Below, in pieces: positions 32,223 through 46,345 of a DNA stretch of 64,000 nucleotides. The stretch is from Oidiodendron maius Zn. Its lineage: Eukaryota; Ascomycota; Leotiomycetes; Myxotrichaceae. Numbering within the stretch: position 1 is the first letter of the stretch; each line of letters begins with the position of its first letter. The translations under genes and the position numbers were made by a program. The stretch covers positions 496,001 through 560,000 of the forward strand of contig KN832879.1 in NCBI GenBank assembly GCA_000827325.1, written 5' to 3'. The notes under the pieces were generated by a model that saw nothing but the letters and a program-made list of their open reading frames with translations, did no database searches and was not told the origin of the DNA.

Positions 32223-33620
32223 ATGGCAATCATGGTTCAAGCGCAGGAGCTGATCACCTCATCGGACAAGACCCCGCTGGTCAAGATCCTGACCTGGATG
32301 TTCCTCGCAATCTCTGTCCTTGCGGCCATAGCTAGGATCGCCACCAAGTTGAGCATGGTGGGCAAACTTCGTTGGGATGATTATTTGACGTCGATCTCTG
32401 CTGTGAGTACAACGTATATTGGTGATTAAGCTCCACCTCAGGACTAATTTCGCAACCTACAGCTGGCTGCCATCGGCCAATCCGTCGCTGTGAGTTTTCA
32501 GTGTGGGGACGGCTTTGGACAGCATATAGATATGCTGAATGAGAACCAAGTCTCTGCCATCCTCAAGGTAAGGAAAGCAACAAAACTCCCCCTGAGGATG
32601 ATTGGTTGACAAGGAGCTATTACTTTAGTCAGAGCATGCTGCAAACATCTTCTTCATTGCCAGCCTGTTTTTTGCAAAGTTTTCCGTTATTATATTTATC
32701 AAATCGCTGGCACAATTCTACAAGCGTGTAGTATTTTGTCTGGAAATTGGCATCATTCTATGGGCGGTCTCAGCACTTATCATCACCCTATTCCAATGCA
32801 AATTGCCAGAGCCATGGAACTACCTAGGGAATTCGTGCCTTGACCGAGTACGTGTGTTCTTGTTTCTCGTACTCTGCAATTCATATTTTTGGGGCTTGAC
32901 TAATCCCTCACAGGTGGCGTTCTGGACCTACTTTTCCATCACCAATATCTTAACTGATTGTGCGCTTATTGCAGTCATGATTCTTATTGCAAGTCGCATT
33001 CAAACTTCGTCGTCCAAAAAAATTCTAGTCATGGGCGTTTTTGGAAGCCGCCTTTTGTGAGCATACCTCGCGAGACTCTCCCAATCTGCTGTGCAACTGC
33101 TGATGAGCCCAGTGTCGTCCCTGCAGTCGCGTGCCAGATTTACTTCTCCAATAAGTCGTTGAATTCTACTGACCCAACGTTTGCCATGTGGCAGGCCGTG
33201 GTCGCCACGGAAATAGTTCAATGTCTCAGTATCGTTACCGCCTGCATTCCCTACCTGAAGCCCTTCCTGGACAGTTTGGAATCAGGGCAGTTGCGGGCCG
33301 ATGACCTGCGCCGGCGAGGGAAGACAGGCGTCAGCGGCTATGGAGGGTCCGGGTCGAACCCTAGCAGTGGGAACAATGCCGCCTCAAAATCAACCCCAGT
33401 TGACGCGACTGCCTCTGCCAACAGTCAGCAGAGCAATTTACATGAGTTGGTAGAACTTCCAAAGGCGAAACGGAACTCCGCCACGGTGACAAGCGTGAAC
33501 GAAGGAACTACGAACTGGGACGGACAGAGCCATAGCAGCCAGACGGTTCTTATCCAACAGACACGAACGTGGGGTGTGGATGTAGAAGTGCGAGGTGTTG
33601 TAAACGGTGATGCAGTGTAG
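32223..33620 (+). CDS. PTH11/SAT4-like rhodopsin-fold membrane protein
   Basis: Five exons (32223-32402, 32463-32567, 32629-32847, 32914-33056, 33113-33620) give 384 residues with seven membrane segments. The family marks are KLRWDDYLTSISALAAIG after helix 1, a G-x-G-x-H segment (GFGQHIDML), FFAKFSVIIFIKSL, SCLDRVAFWTYFSITNILTD, and near the last helix CLSIVTACIPYLKPFLDSLE. This is the fungal integral-membrane family with the rhodopsin-like SAT4 domain, related to the CFEM-bearing receptor Pth11 of Magnaporthe. This protein lacks a CFEM domain. The tail after residue 300 is low-complexity Ser/Asn and cytoplasmic. Roles are mostly unknown; sensing at the plasma membrane is an inference. All four introns are GT-AG and the frame closes. 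Confidence 0.88.
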
Positions 33621-34267
33621 TGTTTTGCTTTTGGTGCAATTGTACAATACCATGAGATTGTAAGAGATGAGAAGATGGCGCGACATAGAAGGTGGTACAA
33701 AGAGGCTGTATGACCCGAGTCAGCCAATCTCCAGTATAGAGTAAGCTGAAAATCTTAATGATTTGCGATGTATTCTGTCATCTTCCGCTTCTGACCAAAC
33801 TTTCCCGTCTTTCCCAGTGGCAGATACCAGAGTGCCACGAAATGATAGACTGGTACTCGCTTCGGGTCTCGGCAGCGAGTGAGACAAGAGAAGTAAGGAT
33901 CGTTCCACCGAGTCGCAGTGATACGATAGGTCATAGAGCTGAATTCGTATTATGCAGTGTCACATCCTGCAGATGGGATAGCGAGCGGCCATCATTCTAT
34001 TGTTCAGTAGTTGTTGCGCCCAATTCCCTGCTATTATTGTGACAGGTCGTCTCGAGATATGTCGATGGCAGAGCAGGCACGCGGTTCACTTCACTCTCTT
34101 TGCTCCCCTGGCATGAAGGCACACTGATGACTATCCACGAGTTATCTGTCTAATCGTTCCTTACTTGTACATCCTTCTGTCTTTTAAAATCACCATTCCC
34201 TAACTCTATCTACTGTCGCTCTCTTTCTCAACATAGAACTCCTTCTTGTCTCTTTTCGAAAAGCATC
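33621..34267. other. intergenic
   Basis: 3' region of the PTH11-like gene and promoter of the permease gene, both plus strand. A pyrimidine-rich patch with TCTCTTTCTC near 34210 precedes the permease start. No gene. Confidence 0.5.
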
Positions 34268-36131
34268 ATGAGCCTCCAAAACGAAACCCATGAACTGGAT
34301 GATCTGGCACGCATGAAGTCTTACGAGCCACACATTGAAGCACTGCAAAGGCGTGAAGATAAAGATCGAGATGAGCTGGTCCGTCTTGGGAAGAAGCCCG
34401 TTCTTAAAGTGAGATCCTACCCTCAATATAGCCTTCTTCGCCCGGTTTAACTCCTCCAAGCGTAATTTTGGGTTTATGTCCATCTTAGGATTCAGTTGCA
34501 CCGTTCTCATCACATGGGAAGGTTCACTGATCCTTTTTGCCCAAGGACTAGCCAATGGTGGGCCTGCTGGCGTCATCTACGGCTTTCTTTTTGTCTGGTT
34601 GGGAAACCTATGCGTCTTCTCCACACTCTCCGAACTTGCATCAATGGCGCCTACATCTGGAGGTCAATATCACTGGGTGTCCATGCTTGCTCCGCGGCAC
34701 TGTGCCAAGTTTCTCAGCTATATCACTGGCTGGTTAACTGTAGGCGGATGGCAAGGCTCCGTGGCTTCAGGGGGATATCTCACTGGAACACTGATCCAAG
34801 GTTTGATTGCCTTGACAGTTCCGGAGTATAGTCCCCAGCCTTATCAGGGAACTTTGCTGTTCTGGGCAGTAATATTCTTCGCAGTCTTCATCAACGCAAT
34901 CGTTAGCTCGGCACTTCCTAAGTTTGAGGGATTGATCTTGATCCTTCATATTCTGGGCTTCTTTGCCATTCTGCTTCCGTTGATAATCCTTGGACCTCAT
35001 GGAGATGCTAAATCTGTCTTCACTACATTTTACAATCAAGGCGGTTGGCCAACACAGGGGTTATCCTTCTTTGTTGGCATCATTGGAAATGTCTTTGCCT
35101 TTGTTGGTGCGTAATAATTCCGTACAAGTCAGTTTCGTATGGTGATAAACATTTGCTGACTTATTCAGGCGCTGATGCCGCTTTCCATGTACTTATTCAA
35201 AGCTTGCATTAGCTCAGTGAATGCCGCTAATAAATAATAGATGTCTGAAGAGATTCATAACCCATCTGTCATCGTTCCAAGGTCGATTATGCTCAGCATC
35301 CTCCTAAATGGGACCACTGGATTTGCTATGGTTGTAGCTCTCTTATTCTGCATTGGAAATATGGACAATGCTTTGTCAACTAATACAGGATATCCCTTTA
35401 TGGAGATATTTCTGCAGGCAACTCACTCTGTGGGCGGAAGTGCTGCCATGGCAGCAATTATAACCTCCTTGGCAGTTTGTGCAACTGTCGGGATATTGGC
35501 GTCCACCTCTCGTATGTTTTGGTCATTCTCTAGAGATCATGGCCTTCCTTTCTGGCGCACATTGGAAAAGGTATGGCTCTATCTCATGGTGTACGGAAGA
35601 AGTCAAGTGACTTGTAAAGCCTATGTACAGTGCTAAAAATGTTCTCAGGTTGACCCTCGTACCTCTGTCCCGCTCTGGTCCATCGGTGTCACCACTATCA
35701 TCTCCTGCCTTCTTGCTCTGATCAATATCGGCTCTGCGACTGCCTTCAATGACATCATCTCCCTCTCTGTTGCAGGGCTCTATTCCTCTTACCTAATCAC
35801 CACATCTCTCTTACTCTACCGTCGCTGTACGGGCGGGTTCCGTATGCCTGATCTATCTGAATTTCCTGCTCTCGCCAATACTAAAGGTGCTGAACTAATT
35901 TGGGGCCCTTGGCATATCAAAGGCATATACGGCATACTGAACAACACTTTCGCATGCGTATACTTGACCATTATCCTGTTTTTCAGCTTCTGGCCCCCAG
36001 CCACGCCAGTTCTTGCCTCAACAATGAACTATAGCAGTCTTGTAACGGGAGCGGTAGCTATATTCAGCGTCGTGTATTATTTTGCGTGGGCGAAGAAGGA
36101 TTATCAAGGCCCAATTATTGAGATACAGTAG
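34268..36131 (+). CDS. APC-family amino-acid/choline permease
   Basis: Five exons (34268-34408, 34461-35106, 35169-35188, 35241-35570, 35649-36131) give 539 residues with about twelve membrane segments. The start of the transport domain, RNFGFMSILGFSCTVLITWE, and the loop SELASMAPTSGGQYHWVSML are marks of the fungal ACT group (Hnm1 choline, Uga4 GABA and related permeases). Also present are GADAAFHMSEEIHNPSVIVP, the helix 6 motif, split here by a tiny 20-base exon, and FSRDHGLPFW. It acts at the plasma or vacuolar membrane as a proton symporter; the substrate (GABA, choline or another amino compound) is not decidable. The window turns AT-rich about 0.7 kb after its stop. No sign of damage. 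Confidence 0.92.
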
Positions 36132-36863
36132 AACAGGGTCTAGAGTAAAGCATGAAGCTTGCCCGTTATGTTGCCTGTAATATTACTCTGTAACATAGCC
36201 TATAATACTCATCTGCACACTATTTACCGCCTCAAGATCATGACTGCTGCTTAATTGCTATATCACCCCAACATATCGTACATGTAGAATGTACTTGAAG
36301 CCTTAGGACTCAGTTAATATATATATTATACTAGTATTAATTTCTAGACTTAGAAGATACTTTGCTGAATAGCAGTTGCTCTTTCTAAATACGTTCAGAG
36401 TCGTAGGCGGAATAAGATCCACTAAGGCCAAGCATGAAGTATTAAGCATTCACCAGCGCTTTCCAGTCTGTGTCCCTAGTTTTGCATTCTTAGAGTCGGG
36501 GTGAAGGGGTTACCATACATACAGATTTAGTCACAGCAAAATTCTATTCCCTCAGTGACTGTGGCCATTTCACGATTGAGGAAGCGATGCTAAGACGAAG
36601 GCTTGATGATATAAATGATAAAGGATATTATTCATATGGCTTCGTGTCGCTCCAGGTAGAACCGTAAGCGAAGACATACTCCAATTCTGTAATGGTTATT
36701 AAAATACTTTAGCAAAATGCCGCCAAGTGGCCCTGCCTAGTGTTATTTAGGCCACGGCTCTGGGATGATTAGCCAAGAGATATCCAGATACGACATGCCG
36801 CTCGAGATGGTAAAATGCATTGATAGAAGCCAGGCGACCTTGTTCCTAAAGTAGCAAAAAAAA
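36132..36863. other. intergenic, becoming AT-rich
   Basis: Permease 3' region, then sequence without a recognised gene up to the retrotransposon. The base pair composition falls gradually in GC. Confidence 0.5.
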
Positions 36864-36868
36864 TTTGG

Positions 36869-37041
36869 TGTGAAAGGTTACAGGATCGAAGGATTCATCA
36901 GTATGTGTGTGGAATCGTTGTATTGAGTTGTCTAGAGTTCTAAGCTGCATATAACCACACAATATATAGTACGCCGCCACTCGCTACATTACGGATATTC
37001 AGATCACCCGTTCAGATCCGAATGCCCGAATATCCTTCATA
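36869..37041 (-). repeat. copia LTR, left copy (3' LTR of the element)
   Basis: 173 bases, about 93 percent identical to the right copy, all differences being transitions. Preceded by target duplication TTTGG. Confidence 0.92.
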
Positions 37042-38481
37042 TACCCCTCGATTCTGAGGTATAGGTCTGTAACCGCAGCTGTAGAATCGGTGCAATCTAT
37101 TCTTTATTGTTGAGAGGTCACTCCTCTGCCTGATCAGGTAGAACAACCTACCTAAGACCTAGCTGAGATATAAAGCTCTTATACTTTATAGGTCTTAGTA
37201 GCTTAGTCAGTCTATCTATAGCTATATCCTCTATTAGGCAGTACTAGAATCGTACAACACCCTTACTATACTCCTTCTAGAGATAGTAATACTTAACTAC
37301 AATATATTTAGTATATTAATATAGCTTAGGATTCTTAGTTAGAGCTAAGAAACCCTGGTTATCACTATATATCTTAATATACTTTATATCCTTTAAGTTC
37401 TAGCTAAGCTCTTTAAATATATATTACAGCTAGGCTGCTTTAACTATAGCCTTATATAGCCTATAATATTTAGCTTCTATTATAGATAGAGCTATAATTG
37501 ACTAATGCTTTGATTAACTGGATATTATACTACTTATAAACAGGAAGATATATCTGGAAGTTAACTTATATAGTTTAATATTGTTTATAAAGTCTGAATC
37601 TAAGTAGCTATATAGAGCTCCTTTATCTAGATTAGAGTCTAAGTTACCTTTAAGTACTACTACTAGATATTTAAACTCTTAGATATATTAAAGTAGCTAA
37701 TTTACTATATTAAAGTAATCTCTTAAAGGATTAACTAGAAAGTAATTTAGGACTAAATATATAAAGGTAATAGCTAGATATATTATTAATTCTATCTTAG
37801 ATTAATACTCTTTAATCTCTTGCTTTATAGTCTAATTCAGATTTAATATTATAAGGTTTAGGGTCTCTAGATCTATTAGAGTTAATATACTCTTATAGTT
37901 CTATATATTATATTTATATAGAACCTTTAAAATATAGATATCCTAAATTAGAGTAATTAATCAAATTATATAATCTTGAATAATCTATATCTTTAAGAAA
38001 TAGGCTACTATATCTAGATTATCTATCTTAAATATATCCTATAGAGCCTTCTTAATATCCTTAATCCCTTAAGTATTAGGTTCTATAATCAGTATATTAT
38101 CTATATAAGTAATAATAATTATACTATCTAATTAGCTAATATAGATATAGTTATCTAATTTAAGTAGCTTAAAGTCTAGTTTAATTAGTATATTCTAGAG
38201 CTTCTTCTACTAGAGTTTAAAAGACTACTTTAGGCTATATAAAGCTTTTAGAAGCTTATAGATATAGTCTCTCTTAATATTATATATATTCTTCTAGACT
38301 AGTAATAGCTTAATATAGATATTATTATCTATATTAGAGTTTATAAAAGCTATAACTATATCTATCTACTTAATCTTCTAGTTATAGACTACTATTATAG
38401 CTAGAATAATCTTCTAGATAACTGATTTATATACTCTAATATAAGTCTAGTTATAATCCTTATTATATTACTACTTAAAGC

Positions 38482-41400
38482 TAGCTAGCAAAAGTCAAAC
38501 TCCTATCTATATATAGTACTAGCTATAAACCTATAATTACAATATTATTATAGAGTCAACAGAAGACTAGTATATTCAATAGAGCTAGTATAGGTATCGC
38601 TAGTTATATAACAGGGTTGTACCTATATAATACTAGTAATAAGCTACTACCTAGAATAGAGGACTACTATTAAAATAGATATAAAAACCATCCGATATAC
38701 AATTACTTACCTAGGGAATAGGCCTTTAATCACTGTAATATAGAGGTAATATAGAACTGCTGCCTAGTCGTATAACAGGATACCTCTAGAGTATATAAAA
38801 AATTTTTATCTAAGAGTATTAAGATTGTAAATACAATAACAGTCACTTAAAGGACCTACAAAACATCTATTAGAGCTCTTGTTAACTAATAAACACTTGG
38901 AGCTCTTATTAAGTAAAGAAATCTATATAAGGACTAGAGGGTTATAGTGATTATACTAATCAATCAAGGGAATTCTAGAGGGACAATACAGGTGCTATAG
39001 CTTTAGCTTTATAGTGAACCTATAGATATATAGTATAAAGGAACTCTACTATAGAGACAGACCTAAGGATATATAACAATTATATAGCACTATAACTTCG
39101 ACTTTACAAATATAGGGTTTAATAGATATAAGCAAAGCAGAGTGTTTAGAGGATAGACAAAGCAGGTAGCTAGGAAGTAGAGGAGAGGATATATATACTT
39201 TGGTTAGTAGGAGGGAAAAGCGTTTATATAATACCTAGCTAGGGTTATATACTTTATAACTCCTACAAGATATAGTTAGCCTTACTATAAAAGAAGACCT
39301 AGTAAAGTAATATAAAACAGTATACTACTATAAGGTATAGTATATAATAGTAGCGATAGTTAGACAAAGTAGCTATAAGGTATCTATAAGGGATCTATAT
39401 AATACTATCTATATAGTCTAAGAGGATAGATATATATATTAGTCTATAGATAAAGCTATAGAGTAGTAGATATAGTAGGCTAATATAGGCTTAAGGAGCA
39501 AACAGGGCAGAGGGTATAAGAGAGGTTACTAGAGCCTTAATATCCCTTTGAAATATATACTAGAGGTAAGCTTTAGTAATAGACTAAGGATATATAGGAA
39601 AGCATAATAGGAGCTTGCTACTCTCTCTTATATTATAGACTAGCTTTATAATATAATTCTGTTCCTATATAAGGGGGGTCTAGACTATACTAGATCAGAC
39701 TATATAGCCTAACTTATATAAGTTAAAAGTATATAGTACTAGCAACCCTCTAGTATACTACTAGAGTAGTTATAGATAAAGATAGATAAAGACCTAGTAG
39801 TAATAGAAGCAAAAACCCTAAAAATACCCCTTTCTATTAGCTCCCTAGAAGCCCTTGATTATATAACCAATTAGCTTATATAGTAGCTCTAGAGAATTAC
39901 TAACGTTTCAACCCTATAGTATAAGACTAGCTATAGTTAAGACAAACTATAGTAGAATAAGGAAGTAGACAAGGCAGTAGTAGAGATATTAGTAATACAA
40001 TATAGCTACTATATAGTAGTATTACAATATATATAGATAAAGCTTTAAGAAGCTATCCAGAAATAAAGGCAGGTGATCCGAGAAGTATAAATAAGGTGTT
40101 AGAGACTAGCCCTTGCTAGGGCCTTGAAGCAGCTAAAGACTCTTTAGAAACTCTAATAGTAGATACAACTAAGAAGTTATACCTCTTAAGAGCTACTAAT
40201 AATACTACTACTATATTAAAGTAAGGATACCCTTCAGTTAGTATTTATCTATAAAGAAAAGAGCGAAACCTTAGTAGGGAGGTTCTTCCCTAGTAGTAAA
40301 GTAGACCTCTAGGATATCAAGGATACTATCTAGGAAGAGGCTTTAATCTAGTAGCAATTCCCTATTGAAAAGGTAGTTACTATAGAGGAAATAGAGGAAA
40401 GACTTAAGTAGGGAGCCTAGAAAGTACTAGAACTAAGTAACAACCTCCTAGTAGGGTTCCTGAAGGTATATAGTAGACCCCTCTTAATGATTCTTGTAGC
40501 TATAACCTAAGCTAGCTTTAACCTTAAATACTTTCTGAAGCAGTTCTATAATATAGGAGTAGTAGTCCTTAAGAAACCAGACAAGATACTAATATAGTAA
40601 CAAACAGCTAGAGGCTAGAGACTAATCTCTTTACTAAATATAGTTAGAAAACTTATTAAAGGGATAATAGGGAGTTAAATTATAGATATAGTAGAGTTAT
40701 AGTGACTATTACTAGAGAGTCAAACAGGGAACAGAAAAGGGTAGTCTATAGAACTTACTATATATCTAGTTACTAAAGCAGTATAGATAGTTTAGAGCTA
40801 TAGAGCAGTAGCCTTACTACTCTAGCTTAATATTAAAGGAGCCTTTAATATAGTCAATTATACTAGGCTTCTAGACACCCTATATAAACAGGGCTTCCTA
40901 ATATAGATAGTAAGGTAGACTAACAGCTACCTTAAAGTATACTCTATAAGGCTTATATTTAATAGCAAAGTATTGGAGCCAATATAGATTAGAGTAGAGG
41001 TCCTATAGGGATCCCCCTTATTACTAATCCTATTCCTACTCTATATAGCCTTGCTCTATAAAGCCCTAGAGAAATATAGAAACCTGATAATTATAGGATT
41101 TATAGATAATATAAACCTCCTAGTAGCTAGCTATAATATCCAGGAGAACTGCTAGCGACTTAAGGGTATATTTAAGGTCTATAAATACTAGACTAAAATA
41201 AGAGGTATAGAGTTTACCCCTTAAAAGAACAAACTTATATACTTTACCTGGAAGTATATAGGGTTCTTAAAAGTGGTTTATCTAGCAGGATATATAATTA
41301 ATCTAGTAGAGTTAGCCTGATTCCTTAGAGTCTAGTTAGATAGGAAGCTCCAGTAGAGTCGCTACCTAAAAGAAGTCAAGAAGAAGCTAGCTATTTAGAA

Positions 41401-42590
41401 GCTTGTATTTATAAAGCTTACAGTATTAGTCTAGGGATATAGCCTAGCCTATATAAGAGAAATCTATACTAAGGTAATAAAGGTAATAATAGTATATAGA
41501 GTATCTATATAGTATAAACCTAGTAAGGTAGGGGTAAACTCTAGAGATATTACTAACTACTTTAGTATAGTATAGTCTAACTGCCTCTATATAGTAACTA
41601 GAGGATATTATATAACCTAGATTCAATACCTTAAGATTAAAGCAGCTACCCTATTAATCTATATATACCTTAATAAGAGAGTTATAGAATTTAAGTTAAG
41701 GCTTAAATATATAGGTATAGCTAAGAAGGTATATAGTGCCTATACTATAGTAGCAACCTACCTCTGATAGTAGAGGACAAGAATCAGGCTAGTAGGACTA
41801 CAACTCCTATCTAAAGAAGGAGAATAGAAGGTAAAGTAGGTAAGTAGATAGTATACTAAAGGGGAGCTAATAATAGATAAAGCAGTAGAGAGGGACTAGA
41901 GACTATAGTAGGAAAGTAAGATCAAGATATAGGCAAGGTTCTAGAGAGGATCTAATATAGAACTAGTAGATATAAACCCTGAATTTAAAGGGAAGAAGGT
42001 ACTCCAGAAATACTAGAGCCTTAAGAAGTATAAAAGCTCCCTTCTTATATAGATCTATATAGGTAAGATAGAGCTCTAAGTATTCCTGTTCTAGTAAAGG
42101 GTCCCAGAAATAAATATACTGCTCTATTACTATAGTATTATAGGGGAAACGCTAGCCTATATAGTCCTCTATTGCCTAGAACTATAATAAAAGAGAGAGG
42201 AGCTCTAGAGAGCCCTTCTACTATACCCCCTTTAAACTATCTATAACTTTATAGCAGTAACAGTAGACCTAGCCTATATAGGGATAGTAGTAAGGTGGCT
42301 ACTAGCTAGTAGCTACCTCCCTAAGTTCTAGTAAGTCTATAGGTATATAGTAATCCAGGACTAGAAGGAGGAGGAGGAAGAAAGGGGGCTATAGAGGCTC
42401 CAGGTAGTATTATATAGTCGGTAATAAAACTAGCTAAGTAGTAGCAAGGACTAGGTAAAGACGCTTTATATATATAGAGACTAATATATAAGGGTTTTAT
42501 CTAGCCCTAAGGGGTATAGTTTACCTTATAATATTTCTAGTAGAGGTTCTATAGCTAGATAGCTAAATAGAGTATTAATAATAATAATAA
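38482..42590 (+). mobile_element. Tad/I-type LINE inserted in the copia element
   Basis: The plus strand carries a non-LTR retrotransposon of 4.1 kb. It is bordered by a 13-base duplication TACTACTTAAAGC (38469-38481 and 42591-42603) and ends in a TAA/TAAT repeat (about 42573-42590), both standard for LINE insertion. The reverse transcriptase lies at about 40.5-41.2 kb, where translation gives ISLLNIVRKLIKG, LQLNIKGAFNIVNYTRLLDT, then GSPLLLILFLLYIA and GFIDNINLLV (Y/F-x-D-D box with Asn for the second Asp). A C-terminal region near 42.0-42.3 kb resembles the zinc-binding end of Tad-like ORF2. The stretch at about 39.65-39.72 kb may be the end of an endonuclease domain. Very many codons expected as Gln or Trp are stops (TAG, TAA), the pattern left by RIP. 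It is shorter than full Tad elements, so probably 5'-truncated. Confidence 0.82.
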
Positions 42591-45500
42591 TACTACTTAA
42601 AGCCTTTAACTATCTATTAAGTCTTATATTTAAGGATATTACTATCCTTATTATATTTCTTATAGAGGATAAGCTTATCTTATAATATCTTCTAGCCTTT
42701 AACTTTATATCTTTTAACTAGAGTCTATATCTTCTTATATTAAATAGTCTTATATTTAAGCTATATAGCTATATACTATTTAGTTATATTAGAGCTAGTT
42801 AGAGTTTCTTTAAGTAATTAAGATTTACTTATATTTAACTTAGTTATAATAAATATATAGTAAAATATCTTAAATCTCTTTATAAGATAGATAAAGTTAA
42901 TTTCCTTTAGTAGCTAGATTAAATCCTTAAGCTTTAATTAGTTAAAGAGTAAGCTACTATCTAGATCCTTTATAGCTTTAGCTTTAAATATAACTATTAT
43001 ACTACTTTTTAATTATATATAATACTAGAATTTAGAGACTTACTACTAGACTCTATAGTTATATATCTTCTTAACTAGTATAAGCTATATATTAGAATTA
43101 GAGGACTCTAAATTAGAAGTATTACCTTTATCCTCTATTTAATTAGTCTCTTCTTGATTAATATTAAGGAACTACTTGTCTTCTTCTTTAGATTAAGAAA
43201 GTACTTTAATAGTATTACTAACTAGATTATTATAATTATAGCTATTTTAGCTAATAGAGTTATTAGATTAAAATTTAACTTTATAATAGTCTATAGAATC
43301 TATAGAATAATCTATAAGATCTATAGCTATATAATTCTAATCTATAATAAGATCTTAATAGCTTTACTAGATATCCTTACCTCTAATCTTAATAGAGATC
43401 TTATCTTAGTCTATAATAACTATAAGATCTAAGGAATTATCTATAGAATCTATAATTAGACTTCCTTTATTAAAACAGATATATAAAGTCCTTATAATTT
43501 GTCTTTAGCTACTACTTCTAGAAATCTAGATCTAATATATATATTCTTCTTTATATCTAACTAGTATACTAATTTTAGTATAGATATCTAGTTTTTAGAA
43601 CCTCTTTTAATTCTCTAGTAGAATAAAGATATAAGTCTTATACTCTAATATATATAGATAGTCTAGATAAGGCTTATAATCCCTCTCTAGATTAGCTAAA
43701 TTTATAAACTCCTTATATAAAGTAATATTATTAAATAAGACTATAGCTATATAGTTAATAATCTAGATTATTAAGAAGAAGATCTTTAGCTAAAGAAAGC
43801 TAGAGATTAATTAGCTAATTATTATACTTCTAACTTTCTTAAGGATTAATTAAATTAAGTACTTTAATATAAAGTCCTATTTAGAGTTATAAGATATTAT
43901 AATCTTAAGGATTAAGCCTATATTATTATATATTTCTTTAAGCTAGAATAGACTATATTCTCTTTCTCTATCTATTTACTATTCTTTAATCTCTCTATTA
44001 TATTATATCTTAATTATAGCTATATACTTCTTAAAGTAGTTAAAAGTCTTATTCTTCTCCTTAAAGGTATAGCTCTAGTAAATATAAGTTGCTTTATCTA
44101 TAAGAATTATTCTATATTTATATCTCTTTAGCTTTAAAGGCTTAATTATAAAGGTATCTATCTATATCTTATCTAAAGCCTTAAATACTTTCTTCTTTAA
44201 TATTTTATAGGTTATATAAAGGGGTTTAGCTAGAGAATAGACTTTATAAAGGGAATTAGATTTATAGTCTTTATTATCTTGATATCTAATACTCTTTATA
44301 ATTTCAGCTATCTTATAGATATTATTAAGACTAAAGTATTCTAATCTCTTATACTATAGATTAATATTAAGTATCTTTAGAGTCTTTATATTATTAGTCT
44401 TCTAGATCTTCTTCTTCTACTTAACTAGAGTAGTTATATTAGTTAATACTAATAGATTAGCTATTAGAATATTCTAAGATCTCTATTCCTTTAGAACTAG
44501 ATATAGATAACTATTAGTTATATAAAGCTTATATTCTTTACTATAGTCTATAGTTTATATAACCTTACTATATTTAATAAAGTAATCTCTTTTAATTAGC
44601 TTCCTAATATCAAAGAGGTTATATAGATACTCTAGTAGATAGATTATATTCTAAAGTATTAGTTAAACTAATAATCTATCTATAGTAAAGGCCTATAGCT
44701 TTATAGTCTTAATCTCTTAAGGTATAATATAGTCTTCTATAGTCTTAATTAGATTAAACTTAGCTAGCTAGTATATATTAAACTAGACTTTATTATTTAT
44801 AATATATCTATTAGCTCTAGAGTTAATTAGCTATTTATCTTAATATAGTAATATAAAAGCTCTTAATATAGTCTTGAAGATACTTTTAAGTTAAACTATA
44901 AGGCTATATATAGACTAATTATTATTATTAGAGTCCTCTAGCTTACCTTTCCTAGACTTCTTATCCTTATCTTTACTTTTAGACTTCTTTTTAATATATT
45001 AATTATATAGAATCTACTTCTTATCTATCTTATCCTTTTACTTCTTATACTTCTTTATATTAACTATTAGATAATCTTTCTTAAAGTATCTTAGATTCTT
45101 CTAGTAATAGTATTTATACTTCTTACTCTTATTACTCTTACTCTTTATTAGTACTAATCTATTAGGCTTTATAGACTTATTATTATTATAGATATAATCT
45201 ATATTAAAGAAATCTATAATTAAGTCCTTAAGGATTAAAGTAGATATATCTAGAGTTAAAGATCTAAAAGTCTTATATTACTAATATTCTATCTAGACTA
45301 GAAAGCTCTTCTTAACTTCTATAATAAAATAAATAATAATATAAAGGTAGGATATTTAAGTATTTAGTCTCTCTAGTCTAGAGATATATTTCTTAAAGGC
45401 TATTATATATTTCTTAATATTAGACTATCTATTATACTTAAATTAAATTAATTATTATATTATCTAATATACTAATATTCCTTCTTTACCTTTATAGATA

Positions 45501-46172
45501 GCTTAGAGTATATTCTATACTAACTATATAGTCTTATAGTCCCTAATTATCTTTTATAGTCTAGATATAATATTAATAGATAGAATATAAAGAGCTTTCT
45601 TATCCCTTATATACTAATTTAACTAGCTCTAGTACTCCTTTTATATTACTAAATTAAAGTTATTCTCTATAAACTCTATAAGTTTAGGAAATATCTTACT
45701 AGATATATAATACTACTCTAGTCTAGTACTACTAGCTAGATTAAGTATATTATTCTTCTATATTCTATAGTTCTTATTACTCTTTAGCTTTATACTAGCT
45801 AGTATCTATAGTACTAAACTACTCTCTATTAACTCTATTATAAGTTATTAAATAGGTTTAGAAGCCTTCCCTTTTCCTTTATAGATTAATATATTATATT
45901 TATATTATTAAGACTCCTTTAGTTAATCTCTAAAGCCCTTAGATTATCTAATAACTATATCCCTTTTAATAGATATACTTGATCCTTTATTAGATATTTG
46001 AATATAGCTTTGTTAATATATAGCTACTTAGCTATAATTATATAATATAGTAAGTTAAGTCCTTGACTTGTCTCTCTACTATATTCAAGGTATAATGTTA
46101 TATAGCTATTTAGCTATTATAATATCAAGAACTGATAAAAAACCAGCAGCTTATGCTCCTGGGCTTATAACC

Positions 46173-46345
46173 TGTAAAAGGTTACAGGATCAAAGGATTC
46201 ATTAGTATATGTATGGAATCGTTGTATTGAGTTGTCTAGAGTTCTAAGCTATATATAACCATACAATATATGGTACGCCGCCACTCGCTACGTTACAGAT
46301 ATTCAGATCACCCGTTCGGATCCGAATGCCCGAATATCCTTCACA
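46173..46345 (-). repeat. copia LTR, right copy (5' LTR of the element)
   Basis: 173 bases matching 36869-37041. Followed by target duplication TTTGG at 46346-46350. Confidence 0.92.

Noticed and set aside
41444-41626. A 60-codon minus-strand frame rich in Tyr, Ile and Leu.
   Set aside because: It is antisense to the LINE in AT-rich DNA; the composition only reflects the base content.
36869-46345. A possibly active retrotransposon.
   Set aside because: Both the copia element and the LINE are far too damaged in every frame; they are fossils.
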